Assembly: GCF_900100265.1 (NCBI RefSeq)
Contig: NZ_LT629696.1
Location: 496,001-560,000, forward strand
DNA: 64,000 nt
From: Leifsonia sp. 466MF
GTDB taxonomy: Bacteria; Actinomycetota; Actinomycetes; Actinomycetales; Microbacteriaceae
Direction: 5' to 3'
A program made the position numbers and the translations under genes. Under the pieces are notes generated by a model that was not told the origin of the DNA, searched no databases, and was given only the letters and a program-made list of their open reading frames with translations. Below are positions 35,125 through 44,157 of this stretch, piece by piece (the stretch's first letter is position 1; each line of letters starts with the position of its first letter).

Positions 35125-35151
35125 AGGTTATGGCATAGTCTGCCAATACCT
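35125..35151. promoter_or_regulatory. 27-bp inverted repeat, candidate TetR operator
   Basis: Half-sites AGGT-N2-TGGCA (35125-35135) and TGCCA-N2-ACCT (35141-35151) flank a TAGTC centre. Nine of eleven paired positions per arm match. It lies in the middle of the TetR/SDR intergenic region, as expected for an operator serving both genes. Confidence 0.55.
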
Positions 35152-35177
35152 GTTTCCCCCGCCCTGAGGAGGTCCCT

Positions 35178-36011
35178 GTGCCCTATCCCTTCGCCGATGT
35201 CTCCGGCGTCCCTGTCTCCGAACTGATCTCACTCGACGGACGGCGAGCGGTCGTCACGGGAGGAGCCCAGGGCCTGGGCAAGGCCATCGCATCCCGCCTT
35301 GGCGAGGCCGGGGCCGACCTCCTGATCGTCGATCTCAACGAAGAACTCGCCCGCGCGGCCGCTGCCGACCTCGCCGAGCGCCACGACGTCACTGCGATCG
35401 GAACGCGCGCCGATGTCTCCGATACCGCCTCCGTCATCGCAGCCGCGGACCTCGCCGTCTCGGAGCTCGGGGGCCTCGACATCTGGGTGAACAACGCCGG
35501 CCTGTTCCCCAATGCACCTGTGCTCGAGATGCCGGACGACATGTGGGACCGCGTCTTCGCTGTGAACGCGCGCGGCGTGTTCCTCGGCTCCCGGGAAGCG
35601 GCCCGCCGGATGGCCGCCGACGGCTCAGGCGGAGTCATCGTCAACATCATCTCGACCGCAGGTTTCCAGGTCGCGTTTCCGGGGATGGCCGCGTACGTCA
35701 GCTCGAAGCACGCAGCGCGGGGGCTCACGAAATCGCTGGCCGTGGACCTGGCGCCACTCGGTGTACGTGTGCTGGGCGTCGCCCCGAGTTTCGTGCCGAC
35801 CGAGGGCAACATGGCGGCGGGCGAGGCTGCGGCGGAGCAGGCGGCTGCGGCCGGCATCGAGCTGCCGCCGCTCGATGTCATGACGCACAGCCGCATCGGT
35901 CGCCTCGGCACGCCGGACGACATCGCCCGCGTGGTGCTGTTCGCGGCGAGCGACCTGTCGCTGATCATGACCGGCAGCACGCTGCTGGCGGACGCGGGGG
36001 AGACGCTGTAG
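35178..36011 (+). CDS. Short-chain dehydrogenase/reductase
   Basis: 277 residues from a GTG preceded by GAGGAGGTCC. Classical SDR: cofactor motif TGGAQGLG (27-34), NNAG (105-108), and catalytic S159, Y173 and K177 in YVSSK. The acidic residue in IVDLNEE after the second strand favours NAD(H). Substrate unknown. The C-terminal half is usual. It is divergent from one TetR gene and convergent with another (3 bp between stops), so regulation by the upstream TetR through the 35125 site is likely. Confidence 0.88.
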   Translation: MPYPFADVSGVPVSELISLDGRRAVVTGGAQGLGKAIASRLGEAGADLLIVDLNEELARAAAADLAERHDVTAIGTRADVSDTASVIAAADLAVSELGGLDIWVNNAGLFPNAPVLEMPDDMWDRVFAVNARGVFLGSREAARRMAADGSGGVIVNIISTAGFQVAFPGMAAYVSSKHAARGLTKSLAVDLAPLGVRVLGVAPSFVPTEGNMAAGEAAAEQAAAAGIELPPLDVMTHSRIGRLGTPDDIARVVLFAASDLSLIMTGSTLLADAGETL

Positions 36012-36014
36012 GCC

Positions 36015-36644
36015 TCAGTCGCGGTGTTGCGTCGCCCGATCGATCTCGTCCATCGTGACGCCGAGGATCCGCTCGATCAGTAGCTCCAATTCGGTTGCGA
36101 TGTCGAAGTCCTGCTCGGCGAGCCATTGGAGCTGAAGGCCCTCCCAGGCTGTGTGGATCCAGCGGGATGCACGGTGGGGGTCGATCGCCGTATCGATGAG
36201 GCCGGCGGCCTGCAGGCGTCGGATGCTCTCCTCCATGCGCTCATCACCGGCGCGCCAGCGCTCCTTGAAGTACTCGTGCGCGGGATGAGACGGGTCGCTG
36301 GATTCCCCGAACATCGCCGTGTGGAGCCGGACGACGTTGATGCGCCGCAGGCTCTCGGCAGCGCGGGCCGGTGCCCGTCGAACGGACTCGCCGAGCGGCA
36401 TCGTCGACCACTCGAACTCGTCGGAGAGTCGGAGGGCGGCGAGCAGGAGGTCGTCCTTGGTGGGGTAGTGGTACAGCACGCCGGGCTCGCTCAGGCCCGC
36501 CCGCTGGGCGACGTCGGCGGTGATGAGGGCGGTATGCCCCTTCTCGAGAACGATCTCGAGGGCTGCCTCCGCAATGGCCCGGCGGCGTTCCTTCGTCTTG
36601 GCGTAGCTGCCGCGCCGGCCCCGGACGCCGACCGTATTCGTCAT
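36015..36644 (-). CDS. TetR-family regulator
   Basis: 209 residues; helix-turn-helix around 25-65 (ITADVAQRAGLSEPGVLYHYPTKDDLL). C-terminal domain of the kind found in BetI/TetR_C_6-like regulators. It is divergent from the second ABC importer and GH42/GH43 cluster, with 177 bp between them, and may regulate that operon. Not closely similar to the other TetR genes in the window. Confidence 0.86.
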   Translation of the reverse strand: MTNTVGVRGRRGSYAKTKERRRAIAEAALEIVLEKGHTALITADVAQRAGLSEPGVLYHYPTKDDLLLAALRLSDEFEWSTMPLGESVRRAPARAAESLRRINVVRLHTAMFGESSDPSHPAHEYFKERWRAGDERMEESIRRLQAAGLIDTAIDPHRASRWIHTAWEGLQLQWLAEQDFDIATELELLIERILGVTMDEIDRATQHRD

Positions 36645-36665
36645 GCCGAAACCCTAGCCCAAACT

Positions 36666-36761
36666 TTCTTAAAACTATCAGCGACTAAGAATTGACATCC
36701 TCGAGTCGCACTGGATACCATCCACATGCGAACTCTATAAGAGACTCAGGGTTCAAGTCTC
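36666..36761. promoter_or_regulatory. Regulatory region between TetR and ABC importer
   Basis: AT-rich gap. Visible elements: TTCTTA (36666-36671) and TAAGAA (36686-36691) as an inverted repeat; a consensus -35 TTGACA (36692-36697) with a poor -10 ATACCA at 17-nt spacing; and GAGACT (36741-36746) with AGTCTC (36756-36761) as a second inverted repeat. Promoter and operator roles are tentative. Confidence 0.35.
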
Positions 36762-36821
36762 GCAATCCCATTCCACATGGCCAGGGCGGATCGCCCCGGC
36801 GTCTTTCAAAGGTGAGGACGA

Positions 36822-38150
36822 ATGCTTCCACGCAAGTTGAATCGATCCAAAGTCAATCGGCGGATGGTCCTGGCAGCGGGCGCGACCGTCGCCGCTGCGG
36901 CCCTGCTGCTGACCGGGTGCAGTGGCAGCAGCCCTGCCGCCACTCCCTCCGCGACGGCGGAGAAGAACGTGCACCTGACGTTCCTCAACCAGTCCCGCGG
37001 CCAGGAGGCGGTGCTGAACGAGCTCGCCAAGAAGTACGGCGAGGACACCGGCGTCACCGTCACCATCGACACGCCGGGCCCGGTCGACTACCTGCCGAAG
37101 CTCCAAGCGGATGCGCAGTCCAAGCAGATGCCCGACATCTACTCGTCGTTCAACCCGGTCTCCATGGCCCCCTTCTACAAGGCCGGCTGGGCGCTCGACC
37201 TGACCAAGGACCTGAAGGGCGACTGGAGCAAGAACTTCACCCCCGAGGTGATCAAGCTCGCCACCTTCGCGAAGGGCAACAACCTGGGCGTGAAGCCGGG
37301 CATCTACACGGTGCACTGGGAGAACCAGGCATACGGTCTCATTTCCGACTCGGCGAACTCCGGGATCACGGCGTCCACGCCGCCGAAGACGGTGTCCGAC
37401 CTCATCAAGCAGCTGGCCGCCAGCAACAAGAACCCCAACGGCGGCTTCTCGGTCGCCGCATCCCTCACGCCCCAGTTCGTTCAGTACCTGGCCTCGAACT
37501 GGCTGACGGACAAGCAGATCAACGACACCTTCGCCGGCGACTACAAGTGGACGTCCGACGGATGGGCCAAGGCGTTCCAGGTGATCGCCGACCTCAAGAA
37601 GGCGGGCGCCATCCAGGGCGGTTCAATCCCGGGCGGTTCGACGGACAACCCCACCGTGGAGACCAACTTCTTCACCAAGCACAGTGTGGGAACGATCTTC
37701 GACGCATCGCCCGGCGTCTCCGTGGCCCACAAGACGGCTCCGGACTACACCGCGTTCTTCTCGCTGTCGCTGCCGAAGGCATCTGACGCCAAGTACAGCC
37801 CCCGCTCCCCGGGCGTCCCCGGAAAGGGCGCCGTCATCAACCCGCGCGGTCAGCACGTGCAGGCATCGCTCGACTTCGTGAAGTGGCTCACCCAGCCGGC
37901 GCAGCAGGCGGTGTTCGCGAAGGAGGCGTACATCATCCCCACCAGCCCGTCGCTCCTGAGCGGCTCGAAGCTCCCGGACACGCTGACCGGTTTCGCAGCA
38001 GCCGCAAAGAACCAGCAGGTCATCCCGAACACGTTCAGCGCCCAGGTCACGGACGCGATCAACCGCGATGTGCAGAGCCTCGTTCTCGGTCAGATGACGG
38101 TCAAGGACCTGCTCGCCGACGTCCAGAACGCACAGGACGCCAGCCAGTGA
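36822..38150 (+). CDS. Extracellular sugar-binding lipoprotein of second ABC importer
   Basis: 442 residues, ATG after GTGAGGAC. Signal peptide with NRRMVLA (twin-arginine-like), hydrophobic core and lipobox LTGC (C33). Mature type 1 solute-binding fold with a YLPKLQADAQSKQMPDIYSSF segment near residue 90 and a typical C-terminal ALDFVKWLTQPAQQAVF. First gene of an importer-glycosidase operon (binding protein, two permeases, GH42, GH43). Probably binds beta-galactosides or arabino/xylo-oligosaccharides, judged only from the downstream enzymes. Confidence 0.9.
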   Translation: MLPRKLNRSKVNRRMVLAAGATVAAAALLLTGCSGSSPAATPSATAEKNVHLTFLNQSRGQEAVLNELAKKYGEDTGVTVTIDTPGPVDYLPKLQADAQSKQMPDIYSSFNPVSMAPFYKAGWALDLTKDLKGDWSKNFTPEVIKLATFAKGNNLGVKPGIYTVHWENQAYGLISDSANSGITASTPPKTVSDLIKQLAASNKNPNGGFSVAASLTPQFVQYLASNWLTDKQINDTFAGDYKWTSDGWAKAFQVIADLKKAGAIQGGSIPGGSTDNPTVETNFFTKHSVGTIFDASPGVSVAHKTAPDYTAFFSLSLPKASDAKYSPRSPGVPGKGAVINPRGQHVQASLDFVKWLTQPAQQAVFAKEAYIIPTSPSLLSGSKLPDTLTGFAAAAKNQQVIPNTFSAQVTDAINRDVQSLVLGQMTVKDLLADVQNAQDASQ

Positions 38151-39088
38151 CCACCACCCTCAGCACCACACCTGCGCGGCGCTCCCTCGGAGCGCCGCGC
38201 AGGCGGCGCCGCATCGCAGGCCGCAAGTCGCTCACCGGCTACCTGTTCCTGGTGCCCGCGATCGCCCTGATCGCCGTGTTCACCCTGGTGCCGTTCGTCG
38301 AGTCGATCGTGCTCAGCTTCCAGGCGTGGGACGGCGTCAGCCCGGACACCCCCTGGGTCGGCCTGCTCAACTACCAGGCCGCCTTCAAGAGCGCCCCGTT
38401 CTGGGCCTCGATGAAGAATGTCCTCATCTTCGGCGCGGTCGGCTTCATCGTCGGCAATGGCGTCGCCATGGTCATGGCGCTTGCCGTCAACGCCGTCCGC
38501 AAGGGCCGCACGTTCTTCCGCACCGTCTACTACCTGCCGAGCGTGCTGTCGGTGGTCGTGGTCGGCATGGTCTTCTCGGCCATGCTGGATCCGCGCTCAG
38601 GCGTCGTGAACAAGCTCCTCGGCTGGGTAGGACTGGGATTCCTCCGGCACGACTGGCTGAACGACCCCAACGTCGCGATGCTCGCGGTCATCGGCGTGTT
38701 CCTCTGGTTGCACTGGGGTTTCGGTTTCATCCTGTTCCTCGCCGGCCTCCAGGACATCCCGAAGTACCTCTACGAGGCCGCCGAACTCGACGGCGCCCGC
38801 GGCTGGGCCAAGTTCCGCTACATCACCTGGCCGCAACTCGCGCCGGTGACCACGGTGGTCAGCCTCCTGACGCTGCTGGCGGCACTGCAGATCTTCGGGA
38901 CGGTGCAGGTGCTCACCAACGGGGGACCTGGGTACACCACGATGGTGCCCACCCTCCAGATCTTCACGCAGGCCTTCACCTACAACAATTACGGCGCGGC
39001 CGCCGCCATGTCGGTGATCTTCGGCGGCGCCCTCATCCTCCTGTCGCTGTTCCAGCTCGGCTTCTCGCGGCGCCGCGCGAACGCCTGA
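38147..39088 (+). CDS. ABC sugar permease, MalF type
   Basis: 313 residues, GTG start overlapping the lipoprotein stop (GTGA). Six membrane helices, for example TGYLFLVPAIALIAVFTLVPF, and EAA loop YEAAELDGARGWAKFRYIT. Basic N-terminus (RRRRRIAGRK). Pairs with the next permease. No ATPase gene is present in the operon. Confidence 0.9.
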   Translation: MTTTLSTTPARRSLGAPRRRRRIAGRKSLTGYLFLVPAIALIAVFTLVPFVESIVLSFQAWDGVSPDTPWVGLLNYQAAFKSAPFWASMKNVLIFGAVGFIVGNGVAMVMALAVNAVRKGRTFFRTVYYLPSVLSVVVVGMVFSAMLDPRSGVVNKLLGWVGLGFLRHDWLNDPNVAMLAVIGVFLWLHWGFGFILFLAGLQDIPKYLYEAAELDGARGWAKFRYITWPQLAPVTTVVSLLTLLAALQIFGTVQVLTNGGPGYTTMVPTLQIFTQAFTYNNYGAAAAMSVIFGGALILLSLFQLGFSRRRANA

Positions 39089-39106
39089 GTGGAAAGGAAG
39101 ACGACC

Positions 39107-40006
39107 ATGACGACGACAACCCATGCGCCCGACTACGTCGGTACGCGCGAAAAGACTGCGATGGCTGAGGCGCGCACGGGCCGCCGGCCGCTGCGGCCGG
39201 GACGCGTGGCCCTCTACGCCCTGCTGGTGGCCGCGGCGCTCAGCGCGCTGTTCCCCATCCTCTGGATGATCTCCGGCTCGATGCAGAGCCTGCCGGAACT
39301 CCTCAAGGGCGACGCGCTGCTCCCCGCCGTGCCGCAATGGCAGAACTTCGCTACGGCGTGGGTCAAGGGCAACCTCGGCGTGTACATGACCAACAGCATC
39401 ATTTACACGCTGTGTGCGGTAGCCGGCATCCTGCTGGTTTCGAGCCTGGCCGGCTACGCCCTCGCGCGGCTCGATTTCAAGGGAAAGGGCGTGTTCACCG
39501 CTCTGATCCTTGCCGTGATGATCATCCCGGCGCCCGCGATGTTCCTTGCCCAGTACAAGGTGCTGCTGGCTCTCGACTTGGCCAACACCCGACAGGGCTA
39601 CGTGTTCATCCTGATCACCACGGGCATCCCCATCTCGACGCTCATCATGCGCAGCTTCTTCGCCTCCCAGCCGAAAGACCTGGAGGAGGCGGCAGCGCTC
39701 GACGGCGCCTCGGCCTTGGGCATCTTCTTCCGGATCATGCTTCCGCTTGCTAAGCCCGGTCTCGCCGCGGTCGCCGTGATCCAGGCGTTCGCGGTCTGGA
39801 ACGAGTACCTGATGGCCTTGGTGATCTTCAACGACAACTCCCTGATGCCCGTGCAGCGAGGGCTGACCAGCTTCGTCTCCGCCGAGACCCCGCAGCCGCA
39901 GATCCTCCTCGCGGCGACGCTGATCTCGATCGTCCCGGTCGTCGTCTTCTACCTCTTTGCACAGCGCCAGATCGTGGACGGCATCAGCGCCGGCGCGATC
40001 AAGTAA
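39107..40006 (+). CDS. ABC sugar permease, MalG type
   Basis: 299 residues from ATG 39107, preceded by AAAGGAAG; an ATG/GTG-like start 18 nt earlier has no such site. Six helices and EAA loop LEEAAALDGASALGIFFRIM, ending in the standard RQIVDGISAGAIK. Second permease of the importer feeding GH42 and GH43. Confidence 0.9.
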   Translation: MTTTTHAPDYVGTREKTAMAEARTGRRPLRPGRVALYALLVAAALSALFPILWMISGSMQSLPELLKGDALLPAVPQWQNFATAWVKGNLGVYMTNSIIYTLCAVAGILLVSSLAGYALARLDFKGKGVFTALILAVMIIPAPAMFLAQYKVLLALDLANTRQGYVFILITTGIPISTLIMRSFFASQPKDLEEAAALDGASALGIFFRIMLPLAKPGLAAVAVIQAFAVWNEYLMALVIFNDNSLMPVQRGLTSFVSAETPQPQILLAATLISIVPVVVFYLFAQRQIVDGISAGAIK

Positions 40007-40037
40007 CCCCCCCAACAGTCGAAGGAAGCCCGATCCG

Positions 40038-42149
40038 ATGCGTCCCGTTTTCAACAACAGCCCCTGGTTCGGCGGCGACTACAACCCCGAGCAGTGGCCG
40101 GAGGCGGTGTGGGACGAGGACGTCGACCTGATGCGTCGCGCAGGCGTCACTATGGTCACCGTCGGCGTCTTCGCCTGGTCGCTGCTCGAACCGGAGGAGG
40201 GCCGCTTCGACTTCGGCTGGCTCGACAACGTACTGGATCTGCTGCACGAGAACGGCGTGAAGGTGGACCTCGCCACGGCCACCGCCGCACCGCCGCCGTG
40301 GCTCTCGCACGAGTACCCCGAGTCGTTACCGGTGACGGTCGACGGCATCCGGCTCTCCCCGGGGTCGCGCCAGGGGTACTGCCCGAGTTCCCCCGCCTAC
40401 CGGCGCGCCGCAGCGCGGCTGACCCGGAAGCTGGCGGAACGCTACGGCGCGCACCCGGCCGTGGTCATGTGGCACATCAACAACGAGTACGGCTGCCACG
40501 TCTCCCGCTGCTACTGCGATCAGTCGGCGGCCGCCTTCCGCCGTTGGCTGGAAGCGAAGTACGAGACCATCGACGCACTCAATACCGCGTGGGGGACGGC
40601 CTTCTGGTCGCAGACATACGGGTCGTTCGAGCAGATCCTGCCGCCACGTGCCACGCCCGCCTTCCCGAACCCGACGCAGTCGCTCGACTTCGACCGCTTC
40701 AGCTCTGACGAGCTGCTGGCGTGCTTTCTCGACGAGAAGGCGATCCTGCGCGAACTCACGCCGGACATTCCCGTCACCACCAACTTCATGGGCACCTTCC
40801 GCAACCTTGATTACTGGGCGTGGGCTCCGCACGTCGACGTCGTCTCGGACGACCTGTATCCGGATCCCGCTGATCCGGACGCGGCCCGCGGCTCTGCGAT
40901 GGCCCGCGACCTGATGCGTTCGCTCGGCCGAGGCAAGCCGTGGCTTCTCATGGAGCAGTCCACCAGTGCCGTCAACATGCGGCCGGCCAACGTTCCGAAG
41001 GCGCCGGGGCAGATGCGCGCGCTCTCGTATCAGGCGCTCGCTCGCGGTGCCGACGGCATCTTGTTCTTCCAGTGGCGGCAGTCTGCGGCCGGCTCCGAGA
41101 AGTTCCACTCCGCGATGCTGCCGCATGCGGGAACGGACACGCGCATCTGGCGGGAGGTCGAACAGCTCGGCGCTGAGCTCGCGACGCTCGGGTCGGTGCT
41201 GGGCACGAAGACCCGTGCACAAGCGGCCGTGGTCTTCGACTGGGACAGCCGGTGGGCGATCGAACAGGCGGGGCTTCCCACGACCTCGAACTATCTCGCT
41301 CTCGCCGCCCACTGGCACGGCGCACTCACCGAGGCCGGCCTGACGGTGGACCTCACCCGCGGCGACGAAGACCTGAGCGGATATCCGATCGTCATCGTTC
41401 CCAGCTTGTTCGTGATGACCGATGCCCAGTCCGCCGCCATCGACGCCGCCGTGCGCGCCGGGTCCACCGTGCTCGTCACCAGCCAGACCGGCATCGTCGA
41501 CCAGGACCTGCGGGTGCGGCTCGGCGGCTACCTTGGTGACCTGCAGTCGACCCTCGGCGTGTGGGTCGAAGAGTTCTGGCCGCTGGGCGGAGCATGGGCG
41601 CGGCCCGGCGCCATCCCGGTGACGCCGGAGGCGACAGTCGCCCCCACCGTGCGGGTGCGCGGCGACGTCTTCGGAGCGGAGGCGGTGACCGGGGCCGAGT
41701 GGAGCGAGTCCGTCCACGTTCGGGACGCCGCCGTGCGCGCCGTCTTCGAGGGCGGGAACCTGAGTGGCTGGCCGGCGCTCACCCGTCGGGCGCACGGGGC
41801 GGGAGCCGCGTGGTACCTGGCGACCCGACTCAGTCGTCAGGATGCGGCGACGCTGGTCGCCCACCTCATCGCGGAAAGCGGCGTCGAGGTGCGCACGCCG
41901 GTCGTCGATCTGGAGCACGGGTTCGTGGAGACGGTACAGCGCGGGGAAGCGCTCTTCCTGATCAACCACGGTGCGACCGCGGTGACGGTGAGGGAGGACG
42001 GCACCGACCTCTTGACCGGTGGCGACGCCTTGGGGATGACGCTCGAACCGCAGGGGGTGGCGATCATCGCGCCGCGAGTGACGCTCGACCGTCCGGCCGA
42101 CGCGGTCGACTCTGTTGCCGCGGCTGAGCCAGAGCGGATTCCCCGGTGA
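40038..42149 (+). CDS. Beta-galactosidase, GH42
   Basis: 703 residues, ATG after GAAGGAAGCC. GH42 signatures: N-terminal GGDYNPEQWP, acid/base Glu in WHINNEYGCH, zinc-cluster cysteines in the C-x3-C-x-C pattern that follows, and nucleophile Glu in LLMEQSTS. A trimerisation domain and a C-terminal beta domain follow. Cleaves terminal beta-galactose, in some relatives alpha-L-arabinopyranose, from oligosaccharides or glycosides. No signal peptide, so it acts after import by the preceding ABC system. Confidence 0.93.
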   Translation: MRPVFNNSPWFGGDYNPEQWPEAVWDEDVDLMRRAGVTMVTVGVFAWSLLEPEEGRFDFGWLDNVLDLLHENGVKVDLATATAAPPPWLSHEYPESLPVTVDGIRLSPGSRQGYCPSSPAYRRAAARLTRKLAERYGAHPAVVMWHINNEYGCHVSRCYCDQSAAAFRRWLEAKYETIDALNTAWGTAFWSQTYGSFEQILPPRATPAFPNPTQSLDFDRFSSDELLACFLDEKAILRELTPDIPVTTNFMGTFRNLDYWAWAPHVDVVSDDLYPDPADPDAARGSAMARDLMRSLGRGKPWLLMEQSTSAVNMRPANVPKAPGQMRALSYQALARGADGILFFQWRQSAAGSEKFHSAMLPHAGTDTRIWREVEQLGAELATLGSVLGTKTRAQAAVVFDWDSRWAIEQAGLPTTSNYLALAAHWHGALTEAGLTVDLTRGDEDLSGYPIVIVPSLFVMTDAQSAAIDAAVRAGSTVLVTSQTGIVDQDLRVRLGGYLGDLQSTLGVWVEEFWPLGGAWARPGAIPVTPEATVAPTVRVRGDVFGAEAVTGAEWSESVHVRDAAVRAVFEGGNLSGWPALTRRAHGAGAAWYLATRLSRQDAATLVAHLIAESGVEVRTPVVDLEHGFVETVQRGEALFLINHGATAVTVREDGTDLLTGGDALGMTLEPQGVAIIAPRVTLDRPADAVDSVAAAEPERIPR

Positions 42150-42251
42150 GCGCTGTCTGGTCGGGACGCACAATCTCCCATCGTTCGGGGTCAGCTGTAA
42201 CGCGCCCTCGTCGGCGGGCACCATCAAGACATGCACGAAAGGTCCAGAAGA

Positions 42252-42394
42252 ATGACTGACTTCACGTCCATCCGCGACCAGCTGGCGTTGCGGGCGACCG
42301 AGCTGCCGAGCTGTGCGTGCGGCAACTCGTGCACTCGTTTCGGGTGTTCGGCGCCCCTCCCCACGGCCATCCAGAACTCGTGCTGGTTGCACGG
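42252..42394 (+). pseudogene. Decayed N-terminal fragment of L-rhamnose isomerase
   Basis: After an ATG with AGAAG upstream, the frame reads LALRATELPSCACGNSCTRF. Actinobacterial L-rhamnose isomerases typically start with ELPSWAFGNSGTRF followed by VFGAPG. Here W, F and G of that motif have each become Cys by single-base changes, and a frameshift near 42340 moves VFGAP into another frame. Sequence similarity then stops. This is a remnant about 45 codons long, left between GH42 and GH43. It suggests that a rhamnose-use gene next to these glycosidases was lost. Confidence 0.6.
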
Positions 42395-42427
42395 CTCTAG
42401 CCGGAGAAGCAGCTGGGTCCTGGCTGC

Positions 42428-43876
42428 ATGAGCGCGAACCCGATCCTCCCCGGGTTCCATCCCGACCCGACGATCTGCCGTGTGGAGGGCGACTATTTTC
42501 TCGCCACCTCGAGCTTCGAGTACTTCCCCGGCGTGCCGATCCACCACAGCACAGACCTTGTCCACTGGGAGCAGATCGGCAACGTGCTCGACCGCCCGTC
42601 TCAACTTGTCGTCACCCGCGGCGAGCAGGGCGCAAGCCGAGGAATATACGCTCCGACGCTGCGCCATCACGACGGCGTTTTCTGGCTGGTCACCACGAAT
42701 CTGGACGAGATTCAGCGAGGCCACCTCATCGTGCACACGACGGATCCGGCCGGGCCGTGGAGCGACCCCGTCTATACCCAGGGGACCATCGGAATCGACC
42801 CCGACCTCGCGTGGGACGATGACGGCGCATGCTTCCTCACCTGGAAGGACCCGCTGGCCGATGGGATCGCGCAGGTGCGCGTCGACCCACTGACCGGTGA
42901 GCTTCTCAGCGAACATCGGATCCTGACAACGGGTACGGGGCTCGCCCACCCGGAGGGCCCCCACCTGATCCGGCGCGGCGAATGGTGGTATCTCGTGACT
43001 GCCGAGGGCGGCACCCACACCGGCCACGTGGTGTCGGTCGCGCGGAGCCGTTCGATCGAAGGGCCGTTTGAGCAGCATCCTGGACCGTTGCTGACCCACC
43101 GCAGCACGTCGGATCCGGTGCAGGCGACCGGCCACGCTGATATGTTCCAGCTGGCCGACGGGTCCTGGGCGATGGTGCACCTGGGGGTCCGTCAGCGCGG
43201 CTCCTTCCCGCGCTGGCATGTCAACGGCCGCGAGACCTTCCTGGTCGGGATCGACTGGATCGATGACTGGCCGGTCGTCCGTGAGGACCGCTTCGAGGTC
43301 GCCGACCGTGAGGCGTCGTTCGAGGACACGTTCGACAGTGCGACTTTGGGGCCGCGATGGATCGCGCCGGGAATCGACCCGCACCGGTTTGCTGGTCTCG
43401 ACGCCGCCGGCCTCACTCTGCAGCCCGGGCGTGCGCCGGAAGAGACCGAGGCCGTCCACCTGGTCGGCGTGCGCGCGACCGATGCTGAATGGCAGGCGTC
43501 CGTCGCCGCGCGCGGGGACTTGGCCCTCGTCGTACGAATCGACGACGCGCACTGGGTTGGAGTGCAGCGTGTCGGCGGAGTCCTGGCCGCGCGCGCAGTC
43601 ATCGGGCCGCTGCAGCAAGAGTTAGAGTCGGCCGAGGTTTCGGCGGAGGTCCGACTCGCCGTGCGCACAGTGCTGCCGCAAACGCACTACGGCGAGCGGA
43701 GCGGCCCGGACCGAATCGAGCTCGGCTACGTCGCGGATGGCTTCCACCCCTTGGCTTCGATTGATGGACGCTACGTGTCGACCGAGGTGGCGGGCGGCTT
43801 CACCGGCCGGATCATCGGAATCGAGGCCCTCGGGGCGAACGAAGCGGTCGTCACGTCGTTCCGCTACGACGCCTAG
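42428..43876 (+). CDS. Glycoside hydrolase family 43 (beta-xylosidase/alpha-L-arabinofuranosidase type)
   Basis: 482 residues. Five-bladed propeller with the catalytic base Asp in PGFHPDPTIC, the pKa-modulating Asp in IGIDPDLAWDDDG and the general acid Glu in LAHPEGPHL. A C-terminal concanavalin-like beta-sandwich (DTFDSATLGPRW onwards) is typical of GH43 xylosidases. Inverting hydrolase of xylosyl or arabinosyl residues. It lies downstream of GH42, separated by the rhamnose isomerase remnant, so cotranscription with the importer is likely but not certain. No signal peptide. Confidence 0.9.
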   Translation: MSANPILPGFHPDPTICRVEGDYFLATSSFEYFPGVPIHHSTDLVHWEQIGNVLDRPSQLVVTRGEQGASRGIYAPTLRHHDGVFWLVTTNLDEIQRGHLIVHTTDPAGPWSDPVYTQGTIGIDPDLAWDDDGACFLTWKDPLADGIAQVRVDPLTGELLSEHRILTTGTGLAHPEGPHLIRRGEWWYLVTAEGGTHTGHVVSVARSRSIEGPFEQHPGPLLTHRSTSDPVQATGHADMFQLADGSWAMVHLGVRQRGSFPRWHVNGRETFLVGIDWIDDWPVVREDRFEVADREASFEDTFDSATLGPRWIAPGIDPHRFAGLDAAGLTLQPGRAPEETEAVHLVGVRATDAEWQASVAARGDLALVVRIDDAHWVGVQRVGGVLAARAVIGPLQQELESAEVSAEVRLAVRTVLPQTHYGERSGPDRIELGYVADGFHPLASIDGRYVSTEVAGGFTGRIIGIEALGANEAVVTSFRYDA

Positions 43877-44157
43877 CTTTGGAAGACAATGCGCAGTGGG
43901 ACCGCGGATAAGCAGCCGCCGCCGAGTTGGCGGTTTGACGATTTCGCAGCGCATGCCGGGTGGGGTAGGAGTTCTACCGACATTTCTCGACCCGGGAGGC
44001 GTCTGATGGCGGCCTCCATCGGGCGGGAGCGAACTCGAGCGGATGGTTGCTGACCAGATGGCCCCCGCGGCCGCCGAAGGGCGCCATCCGTGACGACGTG
44101 AGCCCGGAGCGGTGATGATCGCGCTTCACGGGATCGGTTCCGCGGCTGACCGCCCCA
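43877..44157. other. Intergenic stretch between GH43 and IS remnant
   Basis: No convincing gene. Short frames here lack domain similarity or good ribosome sites. A left terminal repeat matching the IS right end (expected to begin TGTGATGTC) is not visible, so the left end of the element seems deleted or degraded. Confidence 0.5.

Noticed and set aside
40326..42392. 688-residue minus-strand frame
   Set aside because: Antisense shadow of the GH42 gene with Arg/Val-rich non-protein-like sequence.
42224..43618. 464-residue minus-strand frame
   Set aside because: Antisense shadow of the GH43 gene; no recognisable domain.
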